Both the position numbers and the translations under genes were made by a program. Shown piece after piece: positions 24,924-34,089 of a DNA stretch of 38,624 bases. The stretch is from Bacillota bacterium (GTDB lineage: Bacteria; Bacillota; Clostridia; Lachnospirales; Lachnospiraceae), in assembly GCA_023450835.1 (NCBI GenBank), contig JAEXGM010000040.1, positions 1 through 38,624 on the forward strand. The letters are read 5' to 3'. Under the pieces are notes generated by a model, which ran no database searches, was not told the DNA's origin, and saw nothing but the letters and a program-made list of their open reading frames with translations. Position 1 is the first letter of the stretch. Each line of letters begins with the position of its first letter.

Positions 24924-25913
24924 TTATAAGGCATGTTCTTTTGTAAATTGGATTAACTCCTCCGCCGTAGTAAAGGCCAGACTTGTTACCGTATCGGCAC
25001 ATCCGTAATAAAGGGCAATTCTCCCGGTATCTTTATCCGTTAAGGCGGCACAGGGGAACACTACATTGGGAACATCTCCTACACACTCATAGTATTCTTC
25101 CGGTCCCAGAATATAATACCCGGAGCGGTATTTTACTTTCCAGGGTTCCTCCAGGTCCAATATGACAGAACCCATTCGGTATACAAAACCGTTGCAGGTA
25201 TTGATAACTCCATGATAAATCAGCAGCCAGCCTTCCTCTGTCTCAATGGGAATAGGCCCGGGTCCAATCTTGGTTCCCTGCCAGGCAGACTCATCCCCTT
25301 TGTAGGAAGACATAACATGCCTGTGATGTCCCCAGTATTCCAGGTCACTGCTCTGGCTGTAGAAGATATCACCGAACGGAGTGTGTCCCGTATCGCTGGG
25401 CCTGCTAAGCATTGCGTACTTTCCATTGATTTTTCTGGGAAATAAAACACCGTTGCGGTTATAGGGCAGGAATGCATTTTCCAGCTGGTAAAAAGTCTTA
25501 AAATCAAAGGTATAACCTACTCCGATAGTAGGACCGTGATAGCCGTTGCACCAGGTAATATAATACCTGTCTTCAATAAAGCACACCCTGGGGTCATAGC
25601 GGTATTCCCTTTTTAATATCTCCGGGTCCTCCCCCTGAAAAGTAACGGGTTCTTCATTAATCTTCCAGTGGATGCCGTCTTCACTGAATCCCGCAAATAT
25701 ATCCATACTCACCGCCCTGCTGTCACAGCGGAACACCCCTGCAAAACCTTCCTTATAGGGAACTACGGCGCTGTTGAAGATACTGTTGGAACTTGAAATG
25801 GCATCCCTTTGTATAATCGGGTTATTGCGGTAACGCCAAACCGGTTTTTTATATCCTTCGGGTTTATCCTGCCAGGGAATGGACGGCAGGGAATTTCCAA
25901 TAATTTTGCTCAT
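24924..25913 (-). CDS. GH130 mannosyl phosphorylase, beta-1,4-mannosyl-GlcNAc type
   Basis: The 329-residue five-bladed propeller carries GH130 landmarks: SNSIFNSAVVP (42-52), GFAGVFRCD (56-64), YDPRVCFIEDRYYITWCNGY (106-125, with general acid Asp107), RNGVLFPRKINGKYAMLSRP, TKIGPGPIP and GDVPNVVFPCAAL. These blocks, and the IPWQDKPEG N-terminus, are as I remember them from UhgbMP and its Bacteroides relatives. Those enzymes phosphorolyse 4-O-beta-mannosyl-N-acetylglucosamine to mannose 1-phosphate and GlcNAc during N-glycan breakdown. The protein is cytoplasmic. ATG 25913 follows AGGAGG and lies 22 bp after the transglutaminase-fold gene. It is the last gene before a strong terminator. The GH130 call is firm; the exact substrate is likely but rests on recalled similarity. 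Confidence 0.9.
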   Translation of the reverse strand: MSKIIGNSLPSIPWQDKPEGYKKPVWRYRNNPIIQRDAISSSNSIFNSAVVPYKEGFAGVFRCDSRAVSMDIFAGFSEDGIHWKINEEPVTFQGEDPEILKREYRYDPRVCFIEDRYYITWCNGYHGPTIGVGYTFDFKTFYQLENAFLPYNRNGVLFPRKINGKYAMLSRPSDTGHTPFGDIFYSQSSDLEYWGHHRHVMSSYKGDESAWQGTKIGPGPIPIETEEGWLLIYHGVINTCNGFVYRMGSVILDLEEPWKVKYRSGYYILGPEEYYECVGDVPNVVFPCAALTDKDTGRIALYYGCADTVTSLAFTTAEELIQFTKEHAL

Positions 25914-25935
25914 TTATTTTCCTCCTAGTAATTTG

Positions 25936-28452
25936 TTACTGTCTAAAAAGTTTCAGTATAAGCTCCACACTGCCCACATTATATCCCGCACAGGCATAAA
26001 TTCCGGTCAGCTCTTTTTTCAGCAGGATAAGGACAGGAAGTTTATCCGTATCCACCTGCATCTTAGCGGCTGCCCTTTCGTAATTTCTATCTTTGTCATA
26101 ATATATATCAATTCCGGGGAGATTCTCTAGGACCTTTCCCAAGGTTGAATTTTTTAATTCTCCCGGTTCCCGAAGGACCATAATCATTCTGGCAGCGGTT
26201 TCTCTCCAGTGAGAGGCGGAAGCCAGCAATTCATTCAGCACATGTTCGGTAGGCTCCTCCCCCACCCCAAGAAATGCCAGGACCGCAGAATTCTCTGTCG
26301 CAAGTTCAGAAATCATATATTCTTTTCCCGTATTATCCTGTACCGGAAAATCACTCAGGCTGTAATTCACCAGCATATCTTTTGTTTTGTTTTCCCAAAG
26401 CTCCATCCCGATGGATTTTTGTTCCCCGTCTTCAAGACGAAATACCCGCTGTGATGTATGCTGGCCGCCATCCGGCATACGCGCTGAAATGACAAGGCGG
26501 TAAATTCCGGATTCCAGCGAAAGCTCCAGGGTATTATTTTCAAAGGAACTTCCCTCATAATTTAAGGTATCAAAGCCTGTTCCCTTAAATTTACCGATGG
26601 TCCAGGTCTGGAAATAATTCCATTTGTTTCCTTCCTTCACTTTTAAGATAAGAGAGGAGGTTCTCGGTCCTTCCGAAAAGTCCCGAAGAGTGATAAAAAC
26701 ACCCTCTTTCAGATATTCCGGTACCTGCATAACAGGATTCAGTCTGGCCGGAATATTCAAGCTCCGGCAAATTGCCACAAACAGTATTTTCTGTGCCAGG
26801 GAATTGCCCTGCTTCATCTTCAGACACCCGATGGGAGCAGCGCAGATTGTTCTGTAATCAACTTCCGCATCATAGTGTATGGTATCCCGGATATACTTCC
26901 AGATTTTCTCCGGGTCTTGCCCAAAACCTTCTTTTTCTTCTTTAAAATATGTACGGATAAAACTGCGGTAAGGTGTCAGCTCCTCTTTAGATATCCTGGG
27001 ACAGAGCAGATATTTCTCATAGACCTCCTCTGTTAAGCCATCCCCCTCGCAGCCCAGATGGTCTTCCAGAATACCGGCCTTCAGATCTTTATAATCTTTT
27101 ACCGACAGGCTGCGGAGCATCCGTCTTCTGTCGGGATTTTCATCTTTGGTCAGAAAGGCACCTATCTCCCCGATATTTTCACCTGCGGCACGAAACATTC
27201 CTGCCTCTTCCGGGTATACAGCCGCCAGCTCTTCATCATAATAAGCCGCAAAATGATGTTCTCTTATCCCATTGGCCTCTCTTAGACGTCTTTCCTTCCG
27301 TTCCTTTTGTTCCTGACTTTCCTGTGCCAGGTGTAGCGGGCACTCTTCGGGTGCACAAAATTCCTCCTGCTCCCATTCATCCGTTACCCAATCCGTTTTT
27401 TCTGCACTGTGCTCCAGTGACAGCTCCGCTTTTGCAGTCTCTTTCAGGGAAACTTTCTTTTCTCCAAAGGCGTTCCCTTTCCAGGCTCTTACCCGGACAT
27501 CACCAAGCCCGACAGAGATGTGCACTTCTCCCTTACTATCCGTCGTCAAAGTAACAGCAGGAAAATACTCTGCCATATTAAGAATCTCCACCGCCACAAA
27601 GGCTCCCTCAACCAGCCGGCCCTTCTGATCTTTTACTGCAACAGTAAGTACTTTTGTTTTGGCATAAAAGGACGTATTATTGTAATAGGTGAGCAAATTT
27701 TCTTTTACCATAGATTCTTCCGAAGGACTCATCATAAAATCAGAAAATGTACGGCTGTGAATTAGAATGGCGCGGTTGGCAGGTGCCGTGAACCAGCCTT
27801 TATTCAATACTTCCTCCGGCTCACAGGCTCCAAGAAAATACCACTTTCCATGAAGGTACACTTCCACCCAGGCATGATTATCATCACAGTGTGCCCATCT
27901 CGGCGTATAGACCTGACGGGCCGGAATCCCCACACTTCGGTATGCTGTAACCGCAAAGGTGGATTCTTCCCCGCAGCGGCCCTTTCCGCACCGAAGCATT
28001 GTCATAGGAGACACTGTGCGTTCGTCCGTTGCCTCATATGCGGCATTCTCCGCACACCAGTAATTAATTTCAAGAACAGCCTCTTTCAAGCTCATTCCCT
28101 GTATCCTGTCTTTTAACCGTTCATAAAAGAACTTCCGGCAGTCACTGATATCTTCAGAATTAATACGGTAATAGAGCACATGATGGACAAAGATATCCTC
28201 CGGCAGTTCCCTGCACCATTCTATATTCTCCCGAAGCCAGAGAGAATGCCGTACATAGTTTAAGAAAACCTGAAAATCATATTCTCCCGCATCCCGCACA
28301 GGCATCGTTCCATAAAGGAAACGCATCAAAACTGCCTCTTCCTCCGTACAGTCCTCTAAAGCCTTTTCTATTTCTTCCCACAGGGAACCATAATACTTTT
28401 TTCTTCCCTGATATTTATCCAAAGCATATTCCCGCAAATGTATTGAAAACAT
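25936..28452 (-). CDS. Multidomain transglutaminase-fold protein, PNGase-like candidate
   Basis: This cytoplasmic protein has 838 residues and no signal peptide. Residues about 110-225 form a transglutaminase core: LRCGKGRCGEESTF (Cys160), RSVGIPARQV, DNHAWVEVYL (His193), then KWYFLGACEPE. The usual catalytic Asp position is Gly208, with Glu211 nearby. The Cys-pair, His and ACE pattern resembles eukaryotic cytosolic peptide:N-glycanase. A beta domain like carboxypeptidase regulatory repeats follows (about 265-345), then a charged linker. A second degenerate transglutaminase-like domain (about 510-620) has GNSLAQ in place of the Cys motif. The C-terminal thioredoxin-like fold (about 699-838) has no CxxC. 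It lies between fucosidase and GH130 genes, so a role in handling imported glycopeptides is inferred. The real reaction is unknown. Confidence 0.75.
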   Translation of the reverse strand: MFSIHLREYALDKYQGRKKYYGSLWEEIEKALEDCTEEEAVLMRFLYGTMPVRDAGEYDFQVFLNYVRHSLWLRENIEWCRELPEDIFVHHVLYYRINSEDISDCRKFFYERLKDRIQGMSLKEAVLEINYWCAENAAYEATDERTVSPMTMLRCGKGRCGEESTFAVTAYRSVGIPARQVYTPRWAHCDDNHAWVEVYLHGKWYFLGACEPEEVLNKGWFTAPANRAILIHSRTFSDFMMSPSEESMVKENLLTYYNNTSFYAKTKVLTVAVKDQKGRLVEGAFVAVEILNMAEYFPAVTLTTDSKGEVHISVGLGDVRVRAWKGNAFGEKKVSLKETAKAELSLEHSAEKTDWVTDEWEQEEFCAPEECPLHLAQESQEQKERKERRLREANGIREHHFAAYYDEELAAVYPEEAGMFRAAGENIGEIGAFLTKDENPDRRRMLRSLSVKDYKDLKAGILEDHLGCEGDGLTEEVYEKYLLCPRISKEELTPYRSFIRTYFKEEKEGFGQDPEKIWKYIRDTIHYDAEVDYRTICAAPIGCLKMKQGNSLAQKILFVAICRSLNIPARLNPVMQVPEYLKEGVFITLRDFSEGPRTSSLILKVKEGNKWNYFQTWTIGKFKGTGFDTLNYEGSSFENNTLELSLESGIYRLVISARMPDGGQHTSQRVFRLEDGEQKSIGMELWENKTKDMLVNYSLSDFPVQDNTGKEYMISELATENSAVLAFLGVGEEPTEHVLNELLASASHWRETAARMIMVLREPGELKNSTLGKVLENLPGIDIYYDKDRNYERAAAKMQVDTDKLPVLILLKKELTGIYACAGYNVGSVELILKLFRQ

Positions 28453-28496
28453 TTTCTATTTCCCCCTTCCTGACCTCTGCCCCGTCAAACTTCTGT

Positions 28497-29897
28497 TTAC
28501 ACTTCCAGTTTATACACTCTGGCAATAGGTGCCGTAACTTTGTCATAATAAGGTACTTTTACCGTAATGCCGCCGGTGCTGCGGGTAAATAAAACCTGCT
28601 CGCACGTATCCAGCATAGTTACCTTCTTTACTTCTCCCTCATAGGGAATCCATACTTCAGCCGGCACGGCGGTTTTTTCCTCCGCAAACATTTCCAGGGC
28701 ATATACCTTTTCTCCTTTTCCGGTAAAGGCGATATTTTCTTTCTTATAGGGTGCACAGACTCTTGTACCGTAGATTGCCTCGCCGAATACCTTCAGCCAG
28801 GCTCCCACTCCCTTTAAGGAATCCACTGCGCCTCTCGGAAGACGTCCGTCCGGCTGTGGTCCCACATTGATTGCCAGATTCCCGCCCTTTGCTACGATAT
28901 CCGTCAGCAGGAGAATTACTTCCCTGGGGGATTTATACGTATCTTCATAAGCAAAGGAAAATGAAGTTCCCAGAGTGATGCAGCTCTCCCAGGGTACTCC
29001 CAAAGGTTTTTCCGGTACGCACTGTTCCGGTGTAATATAATTCTCATAGGGGCCTCCGACAGTTCTGTCAGCGCAGAGCATTCCGGGCTGCCATCTTCTG
29101 ATTTCATCGATTATTTTGCCAAGGCGGATATCCTGCCCTGTCTGCTTGCATACCCAGCCTGCATCAAACCACATAATATCCAGTTTCCCATACCGGCTTG
29201 CCAGCTCCTTGATCTGATTGCCGGTGAATTCGACGAATCTCTCCCATTCCTCAGGGTATTCCTCCGGCGTATAAGAAGGCCCTCTCCACATATAGTTTCC
29301 TCTCGGATAACCTTTGGCCCAGTAGCTGTCAGTATGCCAGTCCGCCTTGGAGAAATAAGCAGCTATACCGATTCCCTTCTTTCGGAAGGCTTCAAACAGA
29401 TGGCCGCAGATATCCGCATATTTACCGGTATGGTAAGGGCAGTCTTCCCCCGTAATTTTATAATCAGAATATCTGGTATCCCACATACAAAAACCGTCAT
29501 GGTGCTTCGTGGTAAATACCAGGTAACGGATTCCGGCCTCCATCGCAATATCCGCCCATTTTTCCGGTTCAAAACGTATAGGGTTAAAGGTTTTATTCAG
29601 CCCAAAATACTGCTCCTTAAACTCCTCACCGCTGACCTCCCAGTCAATTCCCGTTCTGGACCATTCCGCATCTGCATCCGAAAGCGCCCAGGATTCCACA
29701 ATTCCAAGCTGGGAATAAGGTCCCCAATGCATCATCAGCGCCAGCTTCTGATCCCGGAACCATTCCAGCTTTTCAAGAACCTTTGCATCTGCCGGCCATA
29801 CATACTCATCAGCGGCACTGTAATTATGTACGCCCTGCTCTATCTTTTCTTCCGCCTCGCCCATTTCCACAGAGAGAACCGATCTATCATCTTCCAT
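28497..29897 (-). CDS. GH29 alpha-L-fucosidase
   Basis: The start is taken as ATG 29897 (466 residues), with AAGGTGG six bases upstream. A TTG at 29924 has no ribosome site. It is a GH29 barrel: LALMMHWGPYSQLG, RYLVFTTKHHDGFCMWDTRY, GIAAYFSKADWH, and nucleophile Asp in KLDIMWFDAGW (Asp245 from this start). A C-terminal beta domain follows (from about 390). There is no signal peptide, so it is cytoplasmic and acts on imported fucosylated oligosaccharides, releasing L-fucose. It lies 44 bp before the transglutaminase-fold gene and downstream of the broken fucosidase copy. Linkage preference cannot be read. Core alpha-1,6-fucose of N-glycans fits the neighbours. Confidence 0.92.
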   Translation of the reverse strand: MEDDRSVLSVEMGEAEEKIEQGVHNYSAADEYVWPADAKVLEKLEWFRDQKLALMMHWGPYSQLGIVESWALSDADAEWSRTGIDWEVSGEEFKEQYFGLNKTFNPIRFEPEKWADIAMEAGIRYLVFTTKHHDGFCMWDTRYSDYKITGEDCPYHTGKYADICGHLFEAFRKKGIGIAAYFSKADWHTDSYWAKGYPRGNYMWRGPSYTPEEYPEEWERFVEFTGNQIKELASRYGKLDIMWFDAGWVCKQTGQDIRLGKIIDEIRRWQPGMLCADRTVGGPYENYITPEQCVPEKPLGVPWESCITLGTSFSFAYEDTYKSPREVILLLTDIVAKGGNLAINVGPQPDGRLPRGAVDSLKGVGAWLKVFGEAIYGTRVCAPYKKENIAFTGKGEKVYALEMFAEEKTAVPAEVWIPYEGEVKKVTMLDTCEQVLFTRSTGGITVKVPYYDKVTAPIARVYKLEV

Positions 29898-29961
29898 ATC
29901 CGCCACCTTAGCTTTCCTTTTCAATTTATACTTATGTTTTAACCTTTAGGCTTTTGTCTGG

Positions 29962-31251
29962 TCAGTCATTATTGGTCACAACTTCCCCATGGCCCAGATT
30001 GTAGGTAATCTCACCTTCCAGTTCTACTTTCAGTACGGTTGCAAAAGGATGGGTCTGTATATCCGCTGCCCAAATCCAAAGGGTCCCCGGAATACCGCTC
30101 CAGGGTAATGCTCCCGTATAGGTGAATTTCACTTCCTCCCGGCTGTGAAGTACCTCAATCCTCCTGACCGGCGTCTTGATTCCTTTCACACACAGCGCTT
30201 CCAAAGGCTTATCATATACGAATAAATAGATTGTTTTTCTATCCGCAGATAAGGTGCTGCCTCCCAGGAACTGCCGGTAGCTTAGTCCCCTGCCCGTTCC
30301 ATACACCGCCTCGGCATGGTCATGAATCCAGGTTCCCAGGTCCAGAAGCACCTTTTCCTGACGCTCATCCAGAGTGCCGTCCTCCTTTGGACCCACATCT
30401 AACAGCATTCTGCCTCCCAGGGTGATACAATCGCAAAACATGCGTATTATCTGCCCGCCGGTCTTATAATCATTGTCAGAAGGACGATAACCCCAGGAAT
30501 CGTTAATAGTGGTGCAGAACTCCCATTCCCCTTCCGGTCCGTAAAGGGGAATTCCCTGTTCCGGTGTCTGGTAATCACCATATCCCTGCAGCCGGGAATT
30601 CAGAACCACGTTAGGATTCAGGGTATGAAGATATTCGCGGAATTCTTTCATCTTCCATTGTGCAGCGCTTCTTTCCCAGTCTCCGTCGAACCATAGGAGG
30701 TCTACGGTCTTATAACCGGTCATCAGCTCTCTTAGCTGATTTTTATTAAATTCGAGGAATTCCTCCCATTTCCCGTAGTCTTCTTCGCCGCCTGCCGGAG
30801 AACCATAGATATCCTTAAGGCATTCTTCCTTTTTCATTCCTTCCGGGTAGATACTCCGGTAACGGGAATCCGACCAGTCAATCAGTGAAAAATAAATGCC
30901 CGCTTTCAGCCCGGCTTCCCTCATGGCATCCATATATTCCTTTATCAGGTCCCTGGCAGCCGGTGTCTTCTTTACCACGCTCAGCTCACTGTATTTCGTA
31001 TCAAACAAAGCCATGCCGTCATGATGCTTTGAAGTCATGACTACGTACTAAGCTCCTGCTTTTTGAAATAATTCAGCCCACTTATGTGGATTATAGCGGG
31101 AAGCGGTAAAGCCTTCACACTGTTTCATATAGTCCTCATAAGAGATATTGCCGTTGTGGAAAGACCAGGATTCCGACACATCTCCCACCGAATAAATACC
31201 ATAATGGATAAAAATACCCAGCTTTGCCTGTCTGAACCATTCCTGCATCAT
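29962..31251 (-). pseudogene. GH29 alpha-L-fucosidase interrupted by one in-frame amber codon
   Basis: Reading on from ATG 31251 gives a GH29 N-terminus (WFRQAKLGIFIHYGIYSVGD) for 67 residues, then TAG at 31050-31048. The same frame continues as YVVMTSKHHDG and runs 361 more codons to the normal end. It includes the nucleophile block VDLLWFDGDWER. The stop sits exactly where the family has Lys in AGAKYVV. AAG to TAG is one base, so this looks like a recent point mutation, readthrough or a sequencing error, not a frameshift. An ATG at 31038 could restart translation, but the product would lack the first barrel strand. The sequence differs clearly from the intact fucosidase downstream, so it is not a fresh duplicate. 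The original length would be 429 residues. Confidence 0.85.
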
Positions 31252-31304
31252 AGAAAAACCTCCCTTTTATCCAAAGAAAAAACTGCTGCAAAACACCCGA
31301 ACTT

Positions 31305-31436
31305 ACAGAAGGAGCAATTTGATTTCCCCGTAATACACTGTTCGGAAGATGTGTTGCCAGGGCCACATGGGGTAACATAAACCTGGTAATGTATCTTAAG
31401 ACAGCACGTGAAGGGAAATCAAATTGCTCCTTCTGT
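31305..31436. repeat. 24-bp perfect inverted repeat around an 84-bp loop
   Basis: Arms 31305-31328 (beginning ACAGAAGGAGCAATTTG) and 31413-31436 (ending TTGCTCCTTCTGT) are exact reverse complements over 24 bp. The inner 84 bp can fold further, for example CCAGG (31358-31362) with CCTGG (31382-31386). No clear target-site duplication or long U tract flanks it. It separates the solute-binding gene (26 bp upstream) from the broken fucosidase gene (54 bp downstream). It may be an mRNA-processing or stabilising hairpin, or a small mobile remnant. Confidence 0.8.
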
Positions 31437-31461
31437 TTAAACTAAAATGCAACAGTCCCTT

Positions 31462-33096
31462 CTATTCTGCTATTGTATCAATACCGCGCATTTTAACCCA
31501 GTCTTTCAGTCCTAATGCATAAAGGCCGTCTACATATGCCTGCCACTGTGCATCATCATTTATATCCTGCTCTCCGGTTACAAACAGCGCCTGCTGCTGA
31601 TTAAAATAATCATTAAGAGCGGTGCTGATATCAGAGTATCTGTCAATGTCATCAAGAGCAATCCAGTTGGTAGGAATGACCTCTTTTGTCAGGTTCGCTT
31701 CATAAGTCTGTTCCATTGCTTTTTTCTCATCATACAGTGGATTGTCTTCAACAAACTTAAATCCTACAGGCATATATTTCGGAAGTGCCTGGGGCCACAA
31801 ATTGCTCCAACTTACCTCTTCCTGCTGGTCTGCCGGCAAAGTGGCCGTATCGATGGCACGATATCCGTCGCCTTCTTTAAAGGTAACTACACCTACCGGT
31901 CCTCTGCTGCATCCGATACCGTTTTCCAATGCAAATGCATTATCAAACCAGCGGCAGATTATTTCGGGGTCTTTTGCCTTATCCGTAATAACTGCCTGAG
32001 TTCTGTATACACTGAATCCATTGGTGTCTCTCAGCCATATACCGCCCTTATCCGTATTCAGCACAGGCAGAACATCGAATTCGCTCTTTTCCGTAGTCTG
32101 TACAATGCCCGAGAATTCATTGCTTCCGTAAGCAAGGGATATACCATACAGGTCTTTGTTTCCTTTGCCTTCCCAGGTAGAACTGTCCTGCGTGTAGAGT
32201 TCATTATCTATCAATCCCTGTTTATAAAGGCCGTTAAACCAGCTTAAGAATTTTCTGTAAGCTTCGCTGACTCCGCCGTAAACCGCTTTATCGCCTTGTA
32301 TGGCAACGCCGTATTTATCCATAGGCATACCAAACCATCCGGCCATAGCTTCGATATGTTTATTATTAGGATCTGTGGAGAAAGGAATTTCATCGTTTGC
32401 GTCACCATTTCCGTTGGCATCCTTTTCTTTGAAGGCCTTTAGTACTGCTTCGAACTCCTCTGTCGTTTTAGGCATTTCCATTCCGACATTCTTCAGCCAT
32501 CTTCCATTGATATAAGGTGAATATCCTACGGTTGTGTCCCCGCACACATAAGGAATCGTATAGATATGTCCGTCAGGAGCCGTCATTTTCTCTCTTACCC
32601 CCGGCAAATCCAGAATGACAGAGATATTGGGGCAATATTTCGCAAAATAATCTTCTAACGGAATGAATACCCCCTGCTTTACCCCATAAGTCAGAATCAT
32701 GCTGTCATTTAAGGTCCAGCCGCCGATAACATCTGCATAATCACCGGAATTCAAATCCAGATTCAGCCTCTCCGTCGCGGTTTCATAGGGAAAAAGTTTC
32801 AGGGTTACATCCACATTCGTCTGCTTCTTAAACTCATCCATCATATAGAACTTTCCGGTTTCGCTGGAGTCATCCACAAAGATGGAGAAGCCGTAAGCGC
32901 CTGCATCTACAAGGGGAAGCCCCTCTTTGTACATCAGACCGTTTACCTTTCCGTTTTCATCGGTGGTATCCGCCGAAGTTTCCGGCACCGATGCTTTACT
33001 GCTGTCTGTCTCCTTGTTACCTTTGCCGCTGCAGCCTGCAAGAGTTGTTATGCACATAGCCATAACCAGTAACAGCGCAATTGCTTTTCTTTTCAT
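31462..33096 (-). CDS. Oligosaccharide-binding lipoprotein, LplA/YtcQ type
   Basis: The 544-residue protein has a lipoprotein signal (MKRKAIALLLVMAMCITTLA) and lipobox LAGC (Cys22), a Ser/Asp/Thr-rich linker, and a large extracellular solute-binding domain with IYTIPYVCGDTTVGYSPYIN. It is about 100 residues longer than usual sugar-binding proteins, as in the Lpl/Ytc group that handles large or complex oligosaccharides. It is encoded after its two permeases, with AGGAGG before ATG 33096. A strong inverted repeat follows the gene, which may protect its mRNA and raise its dose. The ligand is inferred from the enzymes downstream: a fucosylated, mannose- and GlcNAc-containing oligosaccharide or glycopeptide. 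Confidence 0.92.
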   Translation of the reverse strand: MKRKAIALLLVMAMCITTLAGCSGKGNKETDSSKASVPETSADTTDENGKVNGLMYKEGLPLVDAGAYGFSIFVDDSSETGKFYMMDEFKKQTNVDVTLKLFPYETATERLNLDLNSGDYADVIGGWTLNDSMILTYGVKQGVFIPLEDYFAKYCPNISVILDLPGVREKMTAPDGHIYTIPYVCGDTTVGYSPYINGRWLKNVGMEMPKTTEEFEAVLKAFKEKDANGNGDANDEIPFSTDPNNKHIEAMAGWFGMPMDKYGVAIQGDKAVYGGVSEAYRKFLSWFNGLYKQGLIDNELYTQDSSTWEGKGNKDLYGISLAYGSNEFSGIVQTTEKSEFDVLPVLNTDKGGIWLRDTNGFSVYRTQAVITDKAKDPEIICRWFDNAFALENGIGCSRGPVGVVTFKEGDGYRAIDTATLPADQQEEVSWSNLWPQALPKYMPVGFKFVEDNPLYDEKKAMEQTYEANLTKEVIPTNWIALDDIDRYSDISTALNDYFNQQQALFVTGEQDINDDAQWQAYVDGLYALGLKDWVKMRGIDTIAE

Positions 33097-33166
33097 GATA
33101 ATTTCCTCCTCTTTCTATTTATTATCACCGGAGTTCATAAGACCACCGGTAAATAAACGGTTCCTC

Positions 33167-34078
33167 TCAGCCTTTTACAGAGCCAATCATCACTCCCTTT
33201 ACAAAATGCTTCTGGATAAAGGGATACAGAAGCAGCACCGGAATACTGCTGATAATAATCAGGGAATATTTCATAACATCAATTAACTGCTGCTTTTCAC
33301 GAAGCGCTTCCCTGGCAGCCTTTGTAGTGGCCGTCTGAGACAGGGCCGTCTCATTGGTAATCAGGATATTACGCAATACAAGCTGCAGGGGATAATGATC
33401 CTTATCAGAGATATATACCAGCGCCGAGAAATACGAATTCCAATGTCCTACCCCATAGTACAGCACAAGAATGGCAATAATGGCCTTCGACAGCGGAAGT
33501 GCAATTTTAAAGAAAAACTTCCCCTGGGAACAACCGTCAATCTCAGCCGCCTCATACAGTTCTTCCGAAATATTCGATTTGAAGAAGGTCCTGGCCACAA
33601 TCATGTTATACACGCTCAGACACCCCGGAAGAATCAGCGCCCACATGGAATTGAGCATATGTAAGTTTTTAACTACCAAATAGGTAGGAATCAGGCCTCC
33701 GCCAAAAAACATGGTTACCATATAAAATAATGTAATCGGCTTCTTACCGCTAAAAACACTTCTGGACAGTGCATAGGCCGTTGGAAGTGTCACAGCCAGG
33801 TTAACCGTAACTCCGCAGACAGTATAAAAAACAGAGTTCAAAAATCCCCTCATAACCGCACTGTTCTTAAATACTTCCGCATAACCCTTCAAAGTAAATC
33901 CAATGGGCTTCCATAAAACCTCTCCGCTGGAGACGGCACTGGGTTTACTGATAGATGAAATAACAACCCAATACAGGGGATATGCCACAATAATCAAAAT
34001 AACCGTCATAACAAAGAATGTTACTGCGTCAAAAATCACATCTTCCCTGCAGCGCTTTGTTGACCTTTTTTTCACCAT
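33167..34078 (-). CDS. Oligosaccharide ABC permease, LplC/YtcP type
   Basis: The start is ATG 34078, seven bases after AGGAGG (a longer frame to 34096 runs through that ribosome site), giving 303 residues. It is a six-helix MalG-type membrane protein with EAA loop NISEELYEAAEIDGCSQGKF and tail KHFVKGVMIGSVKG, characteristic of the YtcP/LplC branch. It lies 11 bp after the LplB-type gene. No ATPase gene is present in this operon either, so a shared ATPase is presumed. Substrate as for the binding lipoprotein. Confidence 0.93.
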   Translation of the reverse strand: MVKKRSTKRCREDVIFDAVTFFVMTVILIIVAYPLYWVVISSISKPSAVSSGEVLWKPIGFTLKGYAEVFKNSAVMRGFLNSVFYTVCGVTVNLAVTLPTAYALSRSVFSGKKPITLFYMVTMFFGGGLIPTYLVVKNLHMLNSMWALILPGCLSVYNMIVARTFFKSNISEELYEAAEIDGCSQGKFFFKIALPLSKAIIAILVLYYGVGHWNSYFSALVYISDKDHYPLQLVLRNILITNETALSQTATTKAAREALREKQQLIDVMKYSLIIISSIPVLLLYPFIQKHFVKGVMIGSVKG

Positions 34079-34089
34079 TTTCTTCCCTC

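Noticed and set aside
29334..29942. 202-codon plus-strand open frame opposite the intact fucosidase gene
   Set aside because: It is antisense to a clear GH29 gene, has no ribosome site and shows only low-complexity mixed composition. It is a codon shadow.
31048..31050. Pyrrolysine at the amber codon of the broken fucosidase
   Set aside because: The replaced residue is Lys, which made the idea tempting, but no pylT-like tRNA or pyl gene is in the window and the organism type rarely has them. A point mutation or read error is simpler.
31305..31436. Miniature transposable element (MITE)
   Set aside because: Terminal arms fit, but there is no target-site duplication I can see, and a second copy is not present in the window. 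It is kept only as an open alternative.
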